From assembly GCA_006384855.1 (NCBI GenBank), contig VCJN01003164.1, forward strand, positions 39,538 through 103,537: a DNA stretch of 64,000 nucleotides, written 5' to 3'. The notes under the pieces are model-generated. The model did no database searches, was not told where the DNA came from, and saw nothing but the letters and a program-made list of their open reading frames with translations. Positions 24,801 through 36,021 of this stretch are shown here, in pieces (position 1 is the first letter of the stretch; each line of letters starts with the position of its first letter). Source of the stretch: Tetraselmis striata (taxonomy: Eukaryota; Chlorophyta; Chlorodendrophyceae; Chlorodendrales; Chlorodendraceae). A program made the position numbers and the translations under genes.

Positions 24801-24897
24801 CGCTGATGCCGGACTTGTCGGCCTTCTTGCCGGCGCGCTTGGCGGCGGCGGCCGCCTTGCGTGCATCCTTCTTCGCCTTCGCGGCGTCCGACACCAT
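21826..24897 (-). CDS. ABCF1: ABC-F ATPase, plant ABCF1 / GCN20-like
   Basis: Six exons read down the minus strand: about 24897-24790 (donor uncertain), 24406-24149, 23958-23743, 23603-23127, 22707-22366 and 22266-21826, about 613 residues without a frame break. The K/A-rich N-terminus '[20 protein letters not shown]' matches plant ABCF1. NBD1 has Walker A '[15 protein letters not shown]', signature '[14 protein letters not shown]' and Walker B '[12 protein letters not shown]'. NBD2 has '[17 protein letters not shown]', '[13 protein letters not shown]' and '[13 protein letters not shown]'. Between them lies the charged linker that contacts the ribosome in this family ('[20 protein letters not shown]'). 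There are no membrane segments, so it is a soluble cytosolic ATPase, by family a translation/ribosome-associated factor of the Gcn20 type. Homopolymer tracts mark its introns: C25 follows directly after one donor GT (23100-23124), C21 lies seven bases into another intron, and a G-rich run lies at 22793-22814. Confidence 0.93.
22793..23124 (-). repeat. Complementary C-run and G-run within one ABC-F intron
   Basis: In the transcript the intron 23126-22708 starts GT followed by about 25 C (23124-23100). About 290 nt further on it carries a G-rich run (22814-22793), some 85 nt before the 3' splice site. The two runs could pair into a strong C:G helix that loops out the middle of the intron. Confidence 0.85.
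24688..24710. repeat. (GGC)n microsatellite in ABC-F intron 1
   Basis: About eight GGC units. Read through on the minus strand it gives poly-Ala, which makes the first exon look longer than it probably is. Confidence 0.85.
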
Positions 24898-25389
24898 CGC
24901 GCCTCGTTCGACTGCTGCCGCCTTTGATCGGTCGGCTACAGCGCACGGTTCGCGGAGCGCGTATACAGTGGCGAGGGGCGGGGCACAAGGAGAGGACCAC
25001 CCGGAGGTATGGTGAAGCAGGTGGCGGGAGCTTGCAAGCAGGCCGCGAGCGTGGGAATAGGTACAGCCGGCCAAGTCCCTACTGACGGCCGTCGTCACGC
25101 GGCGCGCGCCGCTGCTGTGCTGCGGCGCGGGTACGAGTACTGTACAGTATCGTAGAGGCGGGGCGGTAGGCAGCGCAAGAAGCCAAGTAGCCAAGGTACA
25201 CCAGTAGAATAAGGCCATCCTACGTACCGTACCGCCATCGCACCGTATCCTTTCCTACCATAGTTATCACGAGGTATCCCCATATATATATTTATCACGA
25301 GGTGAGTCTGTCTGTCTGTGTCTGTGAGTCTGACTGTAATCTTGAACTTTTTGGTTACAGTGAGAGCGTCTGAGTCTGACTGTCCGTCT
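24898..25389. other. ABC-F upstream region and simple repeats
   Basis: GC-rich sequence upstream of the ABC-F start (promoter side), then GTCTGTCTGT-type simple repeats near 25303-25395 that lead into the satellite array. No second gene is seen. Confidence 0.5.
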
Positions 25390-26774
25390 GTCTGCCGATT
25401 TTCGGAACGGTTTCGCATATACTATTAGATAGATCGAAACTGTATCCGTTATAGATTCCGTAATAATTCCGCGCAGGCCAAAGAACCGTCGCGCTTACTA
25501 CCTGTACCTGCGCGCTCACTACCTGTATCGGTACGGGTACTGTACCGGCCGCCCGGCGGCCGCGCGCCGGTAGTCGAGCGGTTCGTCGCCGTTGCCGTTC
25601 GTCAGGTCTAGGGGGGGGGGGGGGGGCATGGCGCGAAGCGCCGAGCCCGCCGCGTGGACCGGACCCGGACGCCGGACACCGGCGTCCGTCCGTCGCCGGA
25701 CGCCGGATGACCGTCGCCCGTCCGCCTCGCCGCCCGTTCGTCAACGGATGCCGGGCCCCGGCGGGTCGGCGGGTCGGCGGACGCGGGGCCGTACAATGTA
25801 GCAACTACTATGATTGTTCCTTGCGGCTCGCTGGATTCCACACTCCGCCTGCAACGGGTCTACTTGTACCATCCTGCTATATAAATTACGAGTAGGTGCG
25901 TCTGTCTCTGTGTCTGTGTGTAGGTATGTGTGTCTTTCACCGACTTTCGGAATGGTTTCGCATAGATTATTAGATAGATCCTAAATATATCAGTTGTAGC
26001 TTCCGTGATAATTCCGCGCAAGCCAAAATACCCGCCGTGCTTACTATCTCGACCGGTACGGGTACCGGTCGCCGGCCGCCCGGCCGCTCGGCCGCCGCCG
26101 GTCGGGCCGGTCGTCGCCGTTTGTCAGGTCTACGGGGCGGGCAAGGCGCGAAGTGCCAAGCCCGCCGCGTGGACCGGACCCGGACGCCGGACGCCGTCGT
26201 TCGTCCGTCGCCGGACGTCGGACGACCGTCGCCTGTCCGCCTCGCCGCCCGTCCGTCGATGGACGCCGGGTCGGCGGGTCGGCGAGTCGGCGGACGCGGG
26301 GTTGTACATTGTAGCTACTGCTATGATTGATCCTTGCGGCTCTCTGGATTCTATACTCCTACAACGGCGGGTCTACTTGTTTTAAATTACGAGGTCAGTC
26401 TATGTGTGAGTCTGTCTATGTGTCCGTATGTTTGTCGCCGACTTTCGCCACGATTTCGCATAGATGATTAGATAGATCCTAAATATGTCCGTGATAATTC
26501 CGCGCAGATCAAAATAGCCGTCACGCTGACCTGTACATGCTGCTTATACTACAGGTACGTGTACCGGTCGCCGCCCGCCCGGCCGCCAGGCCGCCGCCGC
26601 TCGGGCCGGTCGTCGCCGTTTGTCAGGTCCGCCACGGGGCGAGCATGGCGCGAAGCGCCAAGCCCGCCGCGTGGACCGGACCCGGACGCCGGACGCCGTC
26701 GTTCGTCCGTCGCCGGACGCCGGACGACCGTCGTCCATCCGCCTCGCTGCATGTCCGTCGACGGACGCCGGGTG

Positions 26775-27073
26775 TTATGTACTCTACACTGATGTACTTT
26801 GTACTGCGCAAGCCGACGAAGGAGCGAAGAACTGGCGACTGAGGCGGACGAGAACGAGTACAAGTCAAGCGAAGTACGAGTATGAGCATTGCGAATGCGA
26901 GTACAAGTGAAGGCGAAGTACTGGGACGAGGACGACGAGGCGACAGTACGCGCGACTACAAGGCGACTAGTAGTGCAGGTAAGTATTACGAGTACCCACA
27001 TGGGGTGCGAGTAACCTGTACTTACGCCTGCGTACCAGCAGGAGCGCGATTGTCGTACGCTATGGTGTCACCT
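26775..27073 (+). mobile_element. Fragment of the gag-like retroelement 5' region (fossil)
   Basis: 299 bp matching 33969-34267 base for base over most of its length (starts TTATGTACTCTACACTG, ends GTACGCTATGGTGTCACCT). At 33969 this segment stands just upstream of the gag-like coding region, so here it is a detached terminal piece, possibly a solo end. It is inserted in satellite unit 3. Confidence 0.7.
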
Positions 27074-27077
27074 GCTA

Positions 27078-27233
27078 GTGGGCGGGCGGGCGGGCGGGTG
27101 GATTATAGTACTTAGTAGTATATGCCAGTAGATAAGCGTTTTAGTCATGCACCTATAGGCCCGATCCGCAGTATACGGGTACCCGTACGGCAACAAGGCT
27201 CACCGCCGAAAAATCGACGCTTCGCTGGATTAC
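27078..27233 (+). repeat. Short copy of the terminal-type repeat at 1-346
   Basis: It matches 191-346 in the same orientation (GTGGGCGGGCGGG... to CGACGCTTCGCTGGATTA) and abuts the retroelement fragment at 26775-27073. Confidence 0.8.
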
Positions 27234-27689
27234 TTAAGAGGTGAGTATGTATGTGAGTCTGTGTGTCTGTGTTATATTGTCCGTCGCCAACTTTTCGGAA
27301 CGGTTTTGCATATACTATTAGATAGATCCGAAATGTATCCGTTGTAATTTACGTGATAATAATTCCGCGGAGACCAAAATAGCCGTCGTGCTTAGTACAT
27401 GTACGTGCTATTACTACCTGTACCGGTACGGGTACCGGTCGCCGGCCGCCTGGCCGCCGACGGTCGGGCCAGTTGTCGCCGTTCGTCAGGTCTACAGGGC
27501 GGGCATGGCGCAAAGCGCCGAGCCCGCCGCGTGAACCGGACCTGGACTACGCCGGACGCCGTCGCCCGTCCGCCTCGCCGCCCGTCTGTCGACGGACGCC
27601 GTGTCGGCGGGTCGGCGGGTCGGCGGACGCAGGGTTGTACAGTGTAGCTACTACTACGATTGGTCCTTTTTTAGGGCTTGTTCTCCCCA

Positions 27690-28390
27690 ACCACCCGCTG
27701 CATGGGTTGACCCGACGACCATCCTCGGCCCTCTGAATCGCGAGCCCTCCCACCGCCTGCACCCGCGGCCGGGGATGGGGGCGGGGCTCGTGCACGGGTG
27801 GCACCTTGGTAGCCTTGGGCCCGCCCGTGCTGTCAGTGCCGCAGAGGAGCAGTGCGAGCTGGATACCGGCGTCTTATGTCGTTGCTAGTCCGGTCAACTT
27901 CTCGTTCGCGGTTCGTTTAGCACCCTCTATCTTCCTGTCCTGTCGGCACCTCCACCTCACATTCGGCCTAGTGCCGCTATTGGAGTGGCCCGGGATGTTG
28001 TGCTGGGGAGGGAGTTTTGCGGAAGGGGACGCGACCGAGCTGGCGGATTTGGCGCTAGGAGGCCCGCGTCGGTTACCGTCCCGTGGTGCCTTGTTCTGGG
28101 TTGAACTCCCCACTTCCGCTCCTTGATGCGAGGCCTCTTCGAAGCTCCTTTCCTGTCGGCGCCTCCACCTCGCATTCGGCTAAGTGCCGCTAGTGGAGTG
28201 GCCCAGGATTGTGTGCTGGGGAGAGCGTCCAACTACGTGGAGCGGCGGCTGGCGGGTGGCGATGCCTGGTCGGTGGTTGCCATGGCGGTTCCCGCCTCTT
28301 GTGGCCCGTATCTAGATTTCCTTCTGGATTACCTTTTGGATTTCTGTATGGATTTCTTGAATGTTGCATCTAGCACATGTAATCATAATG
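27690..28390. repeat. Insert between satellite units with internal ~88-bp direct repeat
   Basis: TCCTGTCGGCACCTCCACCTCACATTCGGC...GTGCTGGGGAG at about 27937-28012 recurs with changes at about 28153-28228. A unit-end phrase returns at about 28393. No recognisable protein. Confidence 0.6.
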
Positions 28391-28960
28391 ATTGATCCTT
28401 GCGGCGCTCTGGATTCCACACTCATGCAACGGGTCTACTTGCTACACGGTGCGTGATTATGTATGTTTGTCTGTATGTATGTCTGTGGCCGACTTTCGGA
28501 ACGGTTTCGCATACATGATTAGATAGATCCTGAACGTATCCGTAATATATTCCGTAATGATTCCACGCAGGCCAAAATAGCCGTCGTGCTTACCTGCTGA
28601 CTACCTATACAGTAGTTGTCGCTACCGGCACGGTACCGGTCGGCCGGCCGGCCGATCGTCCGGCCGCCGCCAGTCGGGCCGGTCGTCGCCGTTAGTCAGG
28701 TCTACGGGGCGGGCATGACGCGAAGCGCCGAGCCCCCCCCCCCCCCCCCCCCCCGCGTGGACCGGACCCGGACGCCGAACGCCATCGTTCGTCCGTCGCC
28801 GGACGCCGGACGACCGTCGCCCATCCGCCTCGCCGCCCGTCCGTCGCCGGGCCCCGGGTCGGCGGGTCGGCGGACGCGGGGCTGTACAATAATGTAGCGG
28901 CTACTACGATAATACGTGCGGCTCTCTGGATTCCACACTCCTGCAACGGGTCTACTTGTC

Positions 28961-29270
28961 ACAATTTGATTTGTCGTTTTAGGTGCCCCCCCTTTGTTGA
29001 GCGCCCCTTTCCTGCTGCATCCACATGTACTACAAAGTAGTGTCAAAAGCGCTGCAAAAGATGCAATTGGTCGGTTGTATCATTGATAGTGATGTCCTCC
29101 AAGCACACATTGGCCCGCAAGCCATTGTTTCAAGGATAACATGCATAACAGATGACAATTATGAAAAAAAAAATGATTACAGTGTGGAAGTATTGACCCC
29201 TTGCCCTCCCGGCTGAAGCCTATCGATCGTATGCCGACAGCGCAGTTTCGAGGGCGCTGAGATAAGCGAA
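28961..29270. other. No identifiable feature
   Basis: Mixed sequence with an A-run at 29164 and no domain, repeat or RNA gene recognised. Confidence 0.5.
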
Positions 29271-29890
29271 TACGGTGGGCTACCTGCCCTTTGTTGTCCA
29301 GTTGCCGTTGCCGCGGAGCAGCTTGTGTAGTCTATTCGCAGCATTACCGGGATCCGGGTCGTCTGCGTGCTTGCCCATTTCAAACTTGCCGCGGAAGAAC
29401 CGTTCTAGACAGTCGTGGGGGGGGGGGGGGGGGGGGGGCTTCCGCATCTGCGCCCAGACCCCGCCGTTCTTTTTGTTGTTCTCTGGTGATCTGCACGGGA
29501 ATGTCGCGAGATGCGCATGCTGCACGAAGTCACGTCGCACCTGGTTCGCTGTACCGGCAATCCGCCCGACTTCCATAGATGACCTAGCCAATCAAATATT
29601 TCGTTGAAGTGTGTCTTCTTCCTCGACAGACTATCGGGGTCACCGGCGTGCCGCGTGGATAGGTGGCGGCTCACTGCCACATGTGGCTACCGTCATCATA
29701 CGCAACGTATAGGGCTCGCCGGCCGGGGCGCGCCTCTACCGGCAGGGTAATAACCGTAAAGTGGAGGAAAACCACCTCAAGCGTTTCAAACGTGTCGCAG
29801 AGGGTATCGTTGATAAACGCAGTAGTGCAATCGTGCGCGGTGTCGGCGGTATTCTTTGAGACGATCATGGTGACAACAACGACATCGTGA
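29271..29890 (-). pseudogene. Unrecognised minus-strand coding relic
   Basis: Frames 29671-29868 ('NDTLCDTFETLEVVFLHFTV') and 29280-29591 ('DCLERFFRGKFEMGKHADDP') have protein-like composition and follow one another in different frames around a G tract (29418-29439). No family is recognised. The repeat context suggests a decayed transposon ORF. Confidence 0.3.
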
Positions 29891-29954
29891 AGCCGTAGGG
29901 AGGCGGGGGCGAGACAACGCAGGACCGTTGTGACAATTGTACGAGTACGATGTG

Positions 29955-30307
29955 ATCCAGCGAAGCGTCGGTTTTTCGGCGGTGAGCTTTATTGCCGTAC
30001 GGGTACCCGTATAGTGCAGCGGATCGGGCCTATAGGTGCATGACTAAAGCGCTTATCTACTGGCATGCACTACTAAGTACTATAATCCACCCACCCGCCC
30101 GCCCACCCGCGGTCCTTAGTTACACAGCCGTCCGATTACGATCTCACGGTTGGGAGGTACTGGTACTGGTACTCGCTACTCGCTGCTGGTAATGGAAAAA
30201 AAAACTTTGGTAGCGACTACTTCAAAGCGCTGGCAATGCGCGAACGCTCGCTGCTGGTAAGGATTACTGGTACTCGCTAGTCGCTGCTGGTACTGCTGGT
30301 ACTGGCG
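29955..30307 (+). repeat. Dispersed repeat, inverted partner of 1-346
   Basis: Reverse complement of the window's first ~346 bases, ending in CTGCTGGTACTGCTGGTACTGG. With the copy at 1 it brackets about 30 kb. Whether the two are ends of one element or independent copies cannot be decided here. Confidence 0.85.
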
Positions 30308-30539
30308 TGAATTACAAAAAGGGCAGTTCCCTAGAACTGCTGGTACTGGTTTGGATTACAAAAGTGCAAGCAACAAGTGTGAGGATATATCCTATACCCT
30401 CACTAACCCTAGATCACCATATGCATGTTAAGGCGCGTAGCGCGCGCCCGCCTGATAGCGGGCTGCGCCCGCGCCCTGTCGAGCACATTGCGCCTGCTGA
30501 TATATCAAACAGACGCGCAGAACTGATGACCCAATCATT

Positions 30540-30793
30540 GCGGACATCACAGTCAATGCGCAAGCGCATTGGACGGAGGCCAAGGACGACGAAGACACGG
30601 AGGAGAACGAAATGCTCCCCGCAATGCTGGATCGTGCAAAGCGCGACATCGCCAAGGCCCAAATCGAGGAGAAGCAAAAGGCGGCCAAGGTGAATGCTGC
30701 TATACAAGCCGACAAGTTGAAGGCCCGTGAGGAAGCCAAGCGACATGCATAGGCAGTAAAGGCTGCGAGAAAGCGCAAGGCAGAGGAAAGATG
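30540..30793 (+). pseudogene. Helical Lys/Ala-rich C-terminal tail, interrupted
   Basis: The frame starting near 30548 reads 'DITVNAQAHWTEAKDDEDTE' and, farther on, 'RDIAKAQIEEKQKAAKVNAA' and 'KLKAREEAKRH', then a TAG (30750), then 'AVKAARKRKAEER' and a TGA at 30791. It looks like a charged coiled-coil tail such as ends many transposases. No catalytic part is visible upstream. The parent protein is not identified. Confidence 0.4.
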
Positions 30794-31219
30794 AGCCGGT
30801 CCGTCGAAGAGGGGTTGGGGCCGGGGTCGGGGCCGCGGTCCATAGGCGGATAAATGTTGGCGGGCAATAGATTGTAAGCAATGAAAATTCTTCCTGCATA
30901 GATTGTCAAAATTTCGCTGCACTACGGCGACATTGATTTCAAAAATGGATTAATTGACATACCCCTTAGTTGCCAAAGCACAGCTGTTTTGCTACCCATA
31001 GACTGCATAATTATGAAGCATAACAAGATCTTCATCAATAACAAATGTCAAAGCCCTATTTATTCCACTAAGTACTAAGACCAAACAAGTACTTTAGTCT
31101 GCAGTTGAGCGGGCGACCTTCATTTTTTTTGCATCCTTCAAAGTGTAATTAAATAGTCATCGAGGACTCACCTGAAGCCGTCAACCAATACCTCATCCAC
31201 TACTGTTGGGCCCGGGATT
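30794..31219. other. No identifiable feature
   Basis: AT-richer sequence with no gene, RNA or repeat recognised. Confidence 0.5.
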
Positions 31220-33340
31220 CCTTAATATAACACTGCGGAAATCAACGCCCAGAAGCACATGGGTTTCATCCCGGTCTCGTGCACACCCATCACACAAGAC
31301 CGCCTTCTCCCACGAGAAGTAAAAACCGCCGGTCGACGTCGTGGTACCCATTGCCACCTCCCCGCCGCAGGCATAGCCTGGAATTGCTTGGTCACATGGT
31401 GCCATAACGTGGTCCACCATGATTGCGTCCTTGCCACGGATGCCAGATGTGCCAAATGCGTCCTTGAAAACAACCGGGACGACACCACCCACCTATTCGA
31501 GGTCCAATAGGAAGACTGTCAACTAGCCGAATCCATTATGGATACGGAATCCGGACCGCGCGCACGCCATGCAAGCCATCGCATTCGAACCAGACTCAAA
31601 ACCCCGGAATCCCCCCCCCCCCCCCCCCCGCTCATCCGGCCGCGTGGCAAGACCCCCCCCCCCCCCCCCCGAACACCAAGTGGAAATCCGACTCGCCACC
31701 ATCAATCCAGACCTTGACTCCGTGCCCACGGGGGAATTGTACTTCCGCGTCCGGGATGCACACCAACTATAGCTCCGCAAGCCGGACGGCATAGCCTCGA
31801 CCGCCGAAGGGTCGAACATCTCCACTTTCTCTTTAGACCGGACCGGACAAATAAGATGTTTGCAGAGGAGGTTTATGCGCTCCTGGGCAGAGTGAGCACC
31901 CTTACGACTACCGACGACAATTCCAAACACCAAATCCGAAGAAACAGACGGGCCACGGATGACCGTTGTACACTGGCAATCATGACCGCCCTCCATGCCC
32001 GCACATAGCTTTTCAGCGACCCCCTCAACAAGTTGACCTACACCTCCCAGTATCATAGCCTGCCCCCCGAAGATGTAGTCTTCGGCGCTAGACCCCCGAC
32101 CTGTACTTGTGGGTTGAAATGTCCTCGCCAGCCCCGAATACGACGACAATCATATGCTGAAAGCGGTGCACACGCCCTCCGTAGCATGCACGCTCCGAGG
32201 CACGAATCTAACGCCACAACGCTCATCCTCCCCGAGTGGATAGACGCATCCTACAAGAAAACTCATATGCTCAATCACCCCTACATGCAGAAAATGTGCG
32301 AGCTCCCCGCGGACCTCACCAAATTCCGGCCCCAATACCAACACACCCACACAGTACCGAACAGGGACCTCGGCACCAAAAAGCCGGAGGGAGTGTACTT
32401 GGTGGCTTCCACGCCCTACCTCGCAAACATCAACGTAGCAGAAGCATCAACCAAGCAAGATGACGGCTGCCCTCAGGGTCTTGAACCCCGGCCGCACGCC
32501 GCACTTCCATCTTTAAACCACCCAACGACCAATAGGCTCGGACGCATCAAGAGCCGCAACAACATGCCCATGTCTTCCTTGACTGCCTTGCGACTGGCAG
32601 ATGGCATCCGCCGCACCGGAACTCCGCCCGCTGACGACACCAATCCCGTCCATACAACCCCTAGAACGACAGCACGATCCGAAACGCTTTACATACACCG
32701 ACGGCTCCCATATCCACTGCGGCGGAGTGGTGGGAGCCGGCGCCGGGGTCTACACGCCGGGCAATAAACCCATCGCAGTGGGAGAGGACGCACGTAGACG
32801 AAATTCGCCGCACCATCACAAGAGCCGCGAACTGGCCGCCATATCGGCGGCGCTGGAGTCAGACCGTCCGAAACACATCCTCTCAGATAGCGCCGTCTCC
32901 CTTCATCTAATAGAACGCATGATGTACCGGCCGGTCACCTTACGACGCCACGCTCATAAAATATACTACTCGAACACACAGTACGCCAACCCCGACACCG
33001 AGCGGATTTGGAACTCCGAACCATCCTCCAGAAAGTCAAAGCCCATATTGGGGTCGAAGGCAACGAACAAGCCGACACCACCGTCGGCGAAGTAGCCAAC
33101 GGGGCAATCCTACCTGACACTATCGTAACCGTAGGCGCGACTCCCGAACCAACCGATGACGTGTGGCTGAACCCATGTCAGCAAGGCGCGCCAACCACCA
33201 CCCACCACCCACACCCCCCACAACCTGAAAACCGCCCTCCGGAAACACGCCAACGCTACAGTAGGCTACGACGCCTCCGACGAAACCCTACACTCCCACC
33301 TCATGGACCAGGCGGTGGCCATTGGTGTTGTAAGCGTTAG
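31220..33340 (+). mobile_element. LINE-like retrotransposon, 3' half with RNase H
   Basis: Plus-strand pieces in order: a Cys/His cluster (31259-31510, 'WCHNVVHHDCVLATDARCAK'); a linker containing two C tracts (31612-31671); a segment 'ATTLILPEWIDASYKKTHML' (32033-32767); and an RNase H domain starting 'KRFTYTDGSHIHCGG' (about 32680), with 'SRELAAISAALE', 'HILSDSAVSLHLI' and 'KVKAHIGVEGNEQAD' (to about 33100). The last string is the typical H-x-G...GN-x-x-AD end of a retrotransposon RNase H. Several frame changes separate the pieces, so the copy is dead. The RT itself is not visible upstream, so it is probably 5'-truncated. Confidence 0.6.
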
Positions 33341-33968
33341 GCGAAAGGCTTTAGCGCAGGCAAGGAGAAGGTTTGCAACAAAGGAAATTGTTACATTGTA
33401 CCGGGGTGTACACGGCTTTATACAACTATCGGCTTGGCAGTCGTTCGCATGCATGCATTAGGCTTGGATATGCAATTTAGGCTTGAAGTCATCAGGGAGT
33501 CATCGGGGTGTAATGGCTGACAAAGGCGTGACGTGTGGCAAGCACGCGGCATATGTGTGTGGGGCAGCGTATTTGCATGTAGTAGTTGCGTTAGTATAAG
33601 GAAGTGAGTGGTACGAGTATGACTGCATAGGTGTGCGGGTATAGGTATGCAGGTAGGGTTATGGTGGTAACCCTAACATTCCATCCCGGCCCCCCAAAAA
33701 ATATACCCATGGGATACGGAAGGGAAGCGGGCGGGGTATTCAGCGGACATGGCACGATGATAAGTGTGAGCAAGCATTGCCACAGGGACAAGATTGTGTC
33801 GGGCATAGTCATGGAGCATATCACTACGACTTTTCAGGTTAGCATATGGCCCCCAGGAATCGTGGAATACGGGATGGCAGTATATTGCAAAAGGCCAGCG
33901 GAGTTTATAGGAGTTGGCAGGCGGACTTTAGCAAGCTGACTGCAAAGCAATATGTGTGACGTTGCCTT
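33341..33968 (+). mobile_element. Probable LINE 3' UTR
   Basis: A non-coding stretch follows the RNase H region. Its last ~80 bp (33880-33960, GGAGTTGGCAGGCGGACTTT...GCAATATGTGTGACGT) recur in the same orientation at 44186-44266, which suggests a shared element 3' end. Confidence 0.45.
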
Positions 33969-35075
33969 TTATGTACTCTACACTGTTGTACTTTGTACTG
34001 CGGGAGCCGACGATGGAGCGAAGAACTGGCGATTGAGGCGGACGAGAACGAGTACAACCCAAGCGAAGTACGAGTATGAGCATTGCGAGTGCGAGTACAA
34101 GTGAAGGCGAAGTACTGGTACGAGGACGACGAGGCGACAGTACGCGCGACTCTAAGCAAGGCGACTAGTAGTGCATGACAGTATTACGAGTACCCACATG
34201 GGGTGCGAGTAACCTGAATGTACCTGCGTACCAGCAGCAGCGATTGTCGTACGCTATGGTGTCACCTATCACTTCTTACTTTCCAGCCGGCCCTTAACAC
34301 CGGGAAAAGTACTGCGTATGTACTAAATCCGGGCGAGCGGGCGCGGCTATTGGTACTGGTAGGTGATCCTCATGTGAAACGGCGGATCGTCCGACGACCG
34401 GACGACCCACCACCAGGCCAACTGACGGCCTGCGCCCACAGCGGCGCGAAGATCATACCTTCCAGAAGGACACCACAACAGCCAGCATGGAAACAGACAA
34501 CCCTGAGAAGCAACAGGACGCCGGGGTCGGCACCTTCCTGGCCGCACTCCGAGGCGGCAGAGTGCAACAACCATCCAGCGATCCGAACGGTCGCCATCGC
34601 AAAAAATTTCGCGGGCACCCAACTCCCACCAGCAACCCGCCGCCACATACGCGTTCTGCAACGCCCATCTCACCTACTTCTGACCGGCCTCCCCGCCGGT
34701 ACGGATGACGCCCCCCATGTGCCCCTACTGTTCGGCGATCTGGTGGCCCAGCACCAAGCCATGAACGAGGAGTCGCGCAGCCGGACTGTGACGAACCTGA
34801 TCCGCACCCTCAGCCCCAAAATCGGCGTTCAAATCCTACCAGCAGACGTCAGGGTGGTAACCCGCCGCCCCCCCAAGCCAGCCGCCGCCGACACCGCTGG
34901 ACCGATTGGCACTAGGCTCCCCACCACTACAGGGTCAGTCATCCTGCGACTGGCCCGCAGAGACACAGCCGAGACCGTTCTACGGACCCAATGGACAGGA
35001 GAAGGCACAGCGATCCTCGACCGCCAGGGCCGCCGCTGCTCCACCCGCCTGCTCGGAGCACCACTCCTCGACGCG
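33969..35075 (+). mobile_element. Gag-like retroelement (fossil), copy 2, interrupted by element L
   Basis: A 299-bp 5' region (also at 26775-27073) precedes a gag-like coding region (about 34290-35075) homologous to the minus-strand copy at 12.6-14.2 kb; both share the string RTLxPK(I/L)G and the following D-V-R-A/V-V-T-R-R. Element L starts at 35076 inside the coding region. What is probably the remainder resumes at 43042. It is partial and looks old. Confidence 0.6.
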
Positions 35076-35327
35076 CACTGTGAGATTCAGATGTGACGTA
35101 AATGTGCCATACTGGTGACGAACGACGACTTACGGGGACGATACGGGACGGACGGGGGACGTGGATTTCATACCGAGTAGCGACGACTATCGCGCGCGAC
35201 CTGTAAAGTACTATATGAATTTCTCGTTTCCATAATTTCATCAAATTGATATGCGCACGCGGGCTCGCGTGTCGCGCGCCGACGCTGAGCCCCCGGGCTA
35301 AGTACAGGCGGCTGCACGTACTCGTTG

Positions 35328-35400
35328 CACATCCCTGCATATCCCTGCACATCCGCTGCACATCCCTGCACATACAACGCTGCACATCCCTGCACGCGCA
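35328..35400 (+). repeat. Subterminal TGCACATCC repeats of element L
   Basis: About seven copies of (C)TGCACATCC or close variants. Related clusters occur at 41350-41420, 46085-46160 and 52425-52500 in the two elements. By analogy with TNPA sites these may bind an element-encoded protein (inference). Confidence 0.65.
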
Positions 35401-35559
35401 TGAAGTACGGGGTAGCCTGGCGGTCACCGCCGCTCACCGCTGAACCAAGCGCGGACAGCCGCGCACTAGCATCTGTGCTCCCTGCCGGTGGTGGGCTACA
35501 TCCACCCCAACTCTCACCCCCCACCCCCCCCCCCCCCGCGCGCGCGCGCGGAAGCAGGC

Positions 35560-36021
35560 ATGCCGGGAGAGGGATGGATATCGAGTGTGTCGAAGAATGG
35601 CGTGTACACATGCAAGCACTGCCAGGGCATCGTGACGGGCAGTAGTGAAAGGACGGCGCGAGAGCGGCACTTCCTAAAATTCCCGAACTGTAGCCACTCG
35701 TTGAAGCGTGCGGCTAAGTTGCGCCGCAAGGCCGCCTTAAAACAAGCAGCAGCAGCAGGGGCGGCAGCAGCAGCAACAACAACAGGGGCGGCAACAGGAG
35801 TACCAGCAGCCGTCGGAAACGGCCCGCCGGCGCCGGTCTCGGAGGACGATGTGATGGGCGTGGGGGAGGACCCCGTTGGCGAAGACGGTATGGACATCCA
35901 CGCGCCTGCGTGGCCGCCGGCGGACGTGGAAGCTGCCGATGAGGGCGTGATACGGAAAGGCGATCCCGGCGACTTTTACATGAAGGTCATCGCCAAGAAG
36001 TTCCGGGGAGTATGGCACTAA
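35560..36021 (+). CDS. BED-finger plus Tudor-like protein, element L copy
   Basis: It starts at ATG 35560 ('MPGEGWISSVSKNGVYTCKH') and shows a BED-type zinc finger: C-K-H-C, then 'ARERHFLKFPNCSHS', giving C-x2-C...H...C/H spacing. A basic segment, a Q/A/T-rich simple-sequence stretch (~residues 65-90) and an acidic linker follow, then the start of the Tudor-like region ('GDFYMKVIAKKFRGVWH'). A TAA at 36019 replaces the TAC found in copy R, so the L product would stop there. The homologous frame goes on to about 36170 ('WVLEDYGGATQWRVVFEDGD'). BED fingers are DNA-binding parts of several transposases. No DDE catalytic domain was recognised in this gene. Confidence 0.6.
   Translation: MPGEGWISSVSKNGVYTCKHCQGIVTGSSERTARERHFLKFPNCSHSLKRAAKLRRKAALKQAAAAGAAAAATTTGAATGVPAAVGNGPPAPVSEDDVMGVGEDPVGEDGMDIHAPAWPPADVEAADEGVIRKGDPGDFYMKVIAKKFRGVWH

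Larger units (their letters stand above)
25390..28960 (+). repeat. Tandem array of ~500-bp satellite units with insertions
   Basis: Five units start with a phrase like TTTCGGAACGGTTTCGCATA...TTAGATAGATC at about 25401, 25940, 26443, 27291 and 28492. Each continues into TAATTCCGCGCAGGCCAAAATA and a GC-rich core (CCGGACGCCGGACGACCGTC...GGGTCGGCGGGTCGGCGGACG) and ends near GGATTCCACACTCCTGCAACGGG. Unit spacing is about 500-540 bp where undisturbed. Unit 3 is cut at 26775 by an element fragment, and a 700-bp insert (27690-28390) follows unit 4. The long Arg/Ala/Pro-rich frames here are compositional artefacts. A partial inverted unit lies at 10830-10984. Confidence 0.85.

Noticed and set aside
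25390-28960. Arg/Pro/Ala-rich proteins in the satellite region
   Set aside because: The frames follow the GC-rich unit and recur with it. They lack domains and differ in frame between units.
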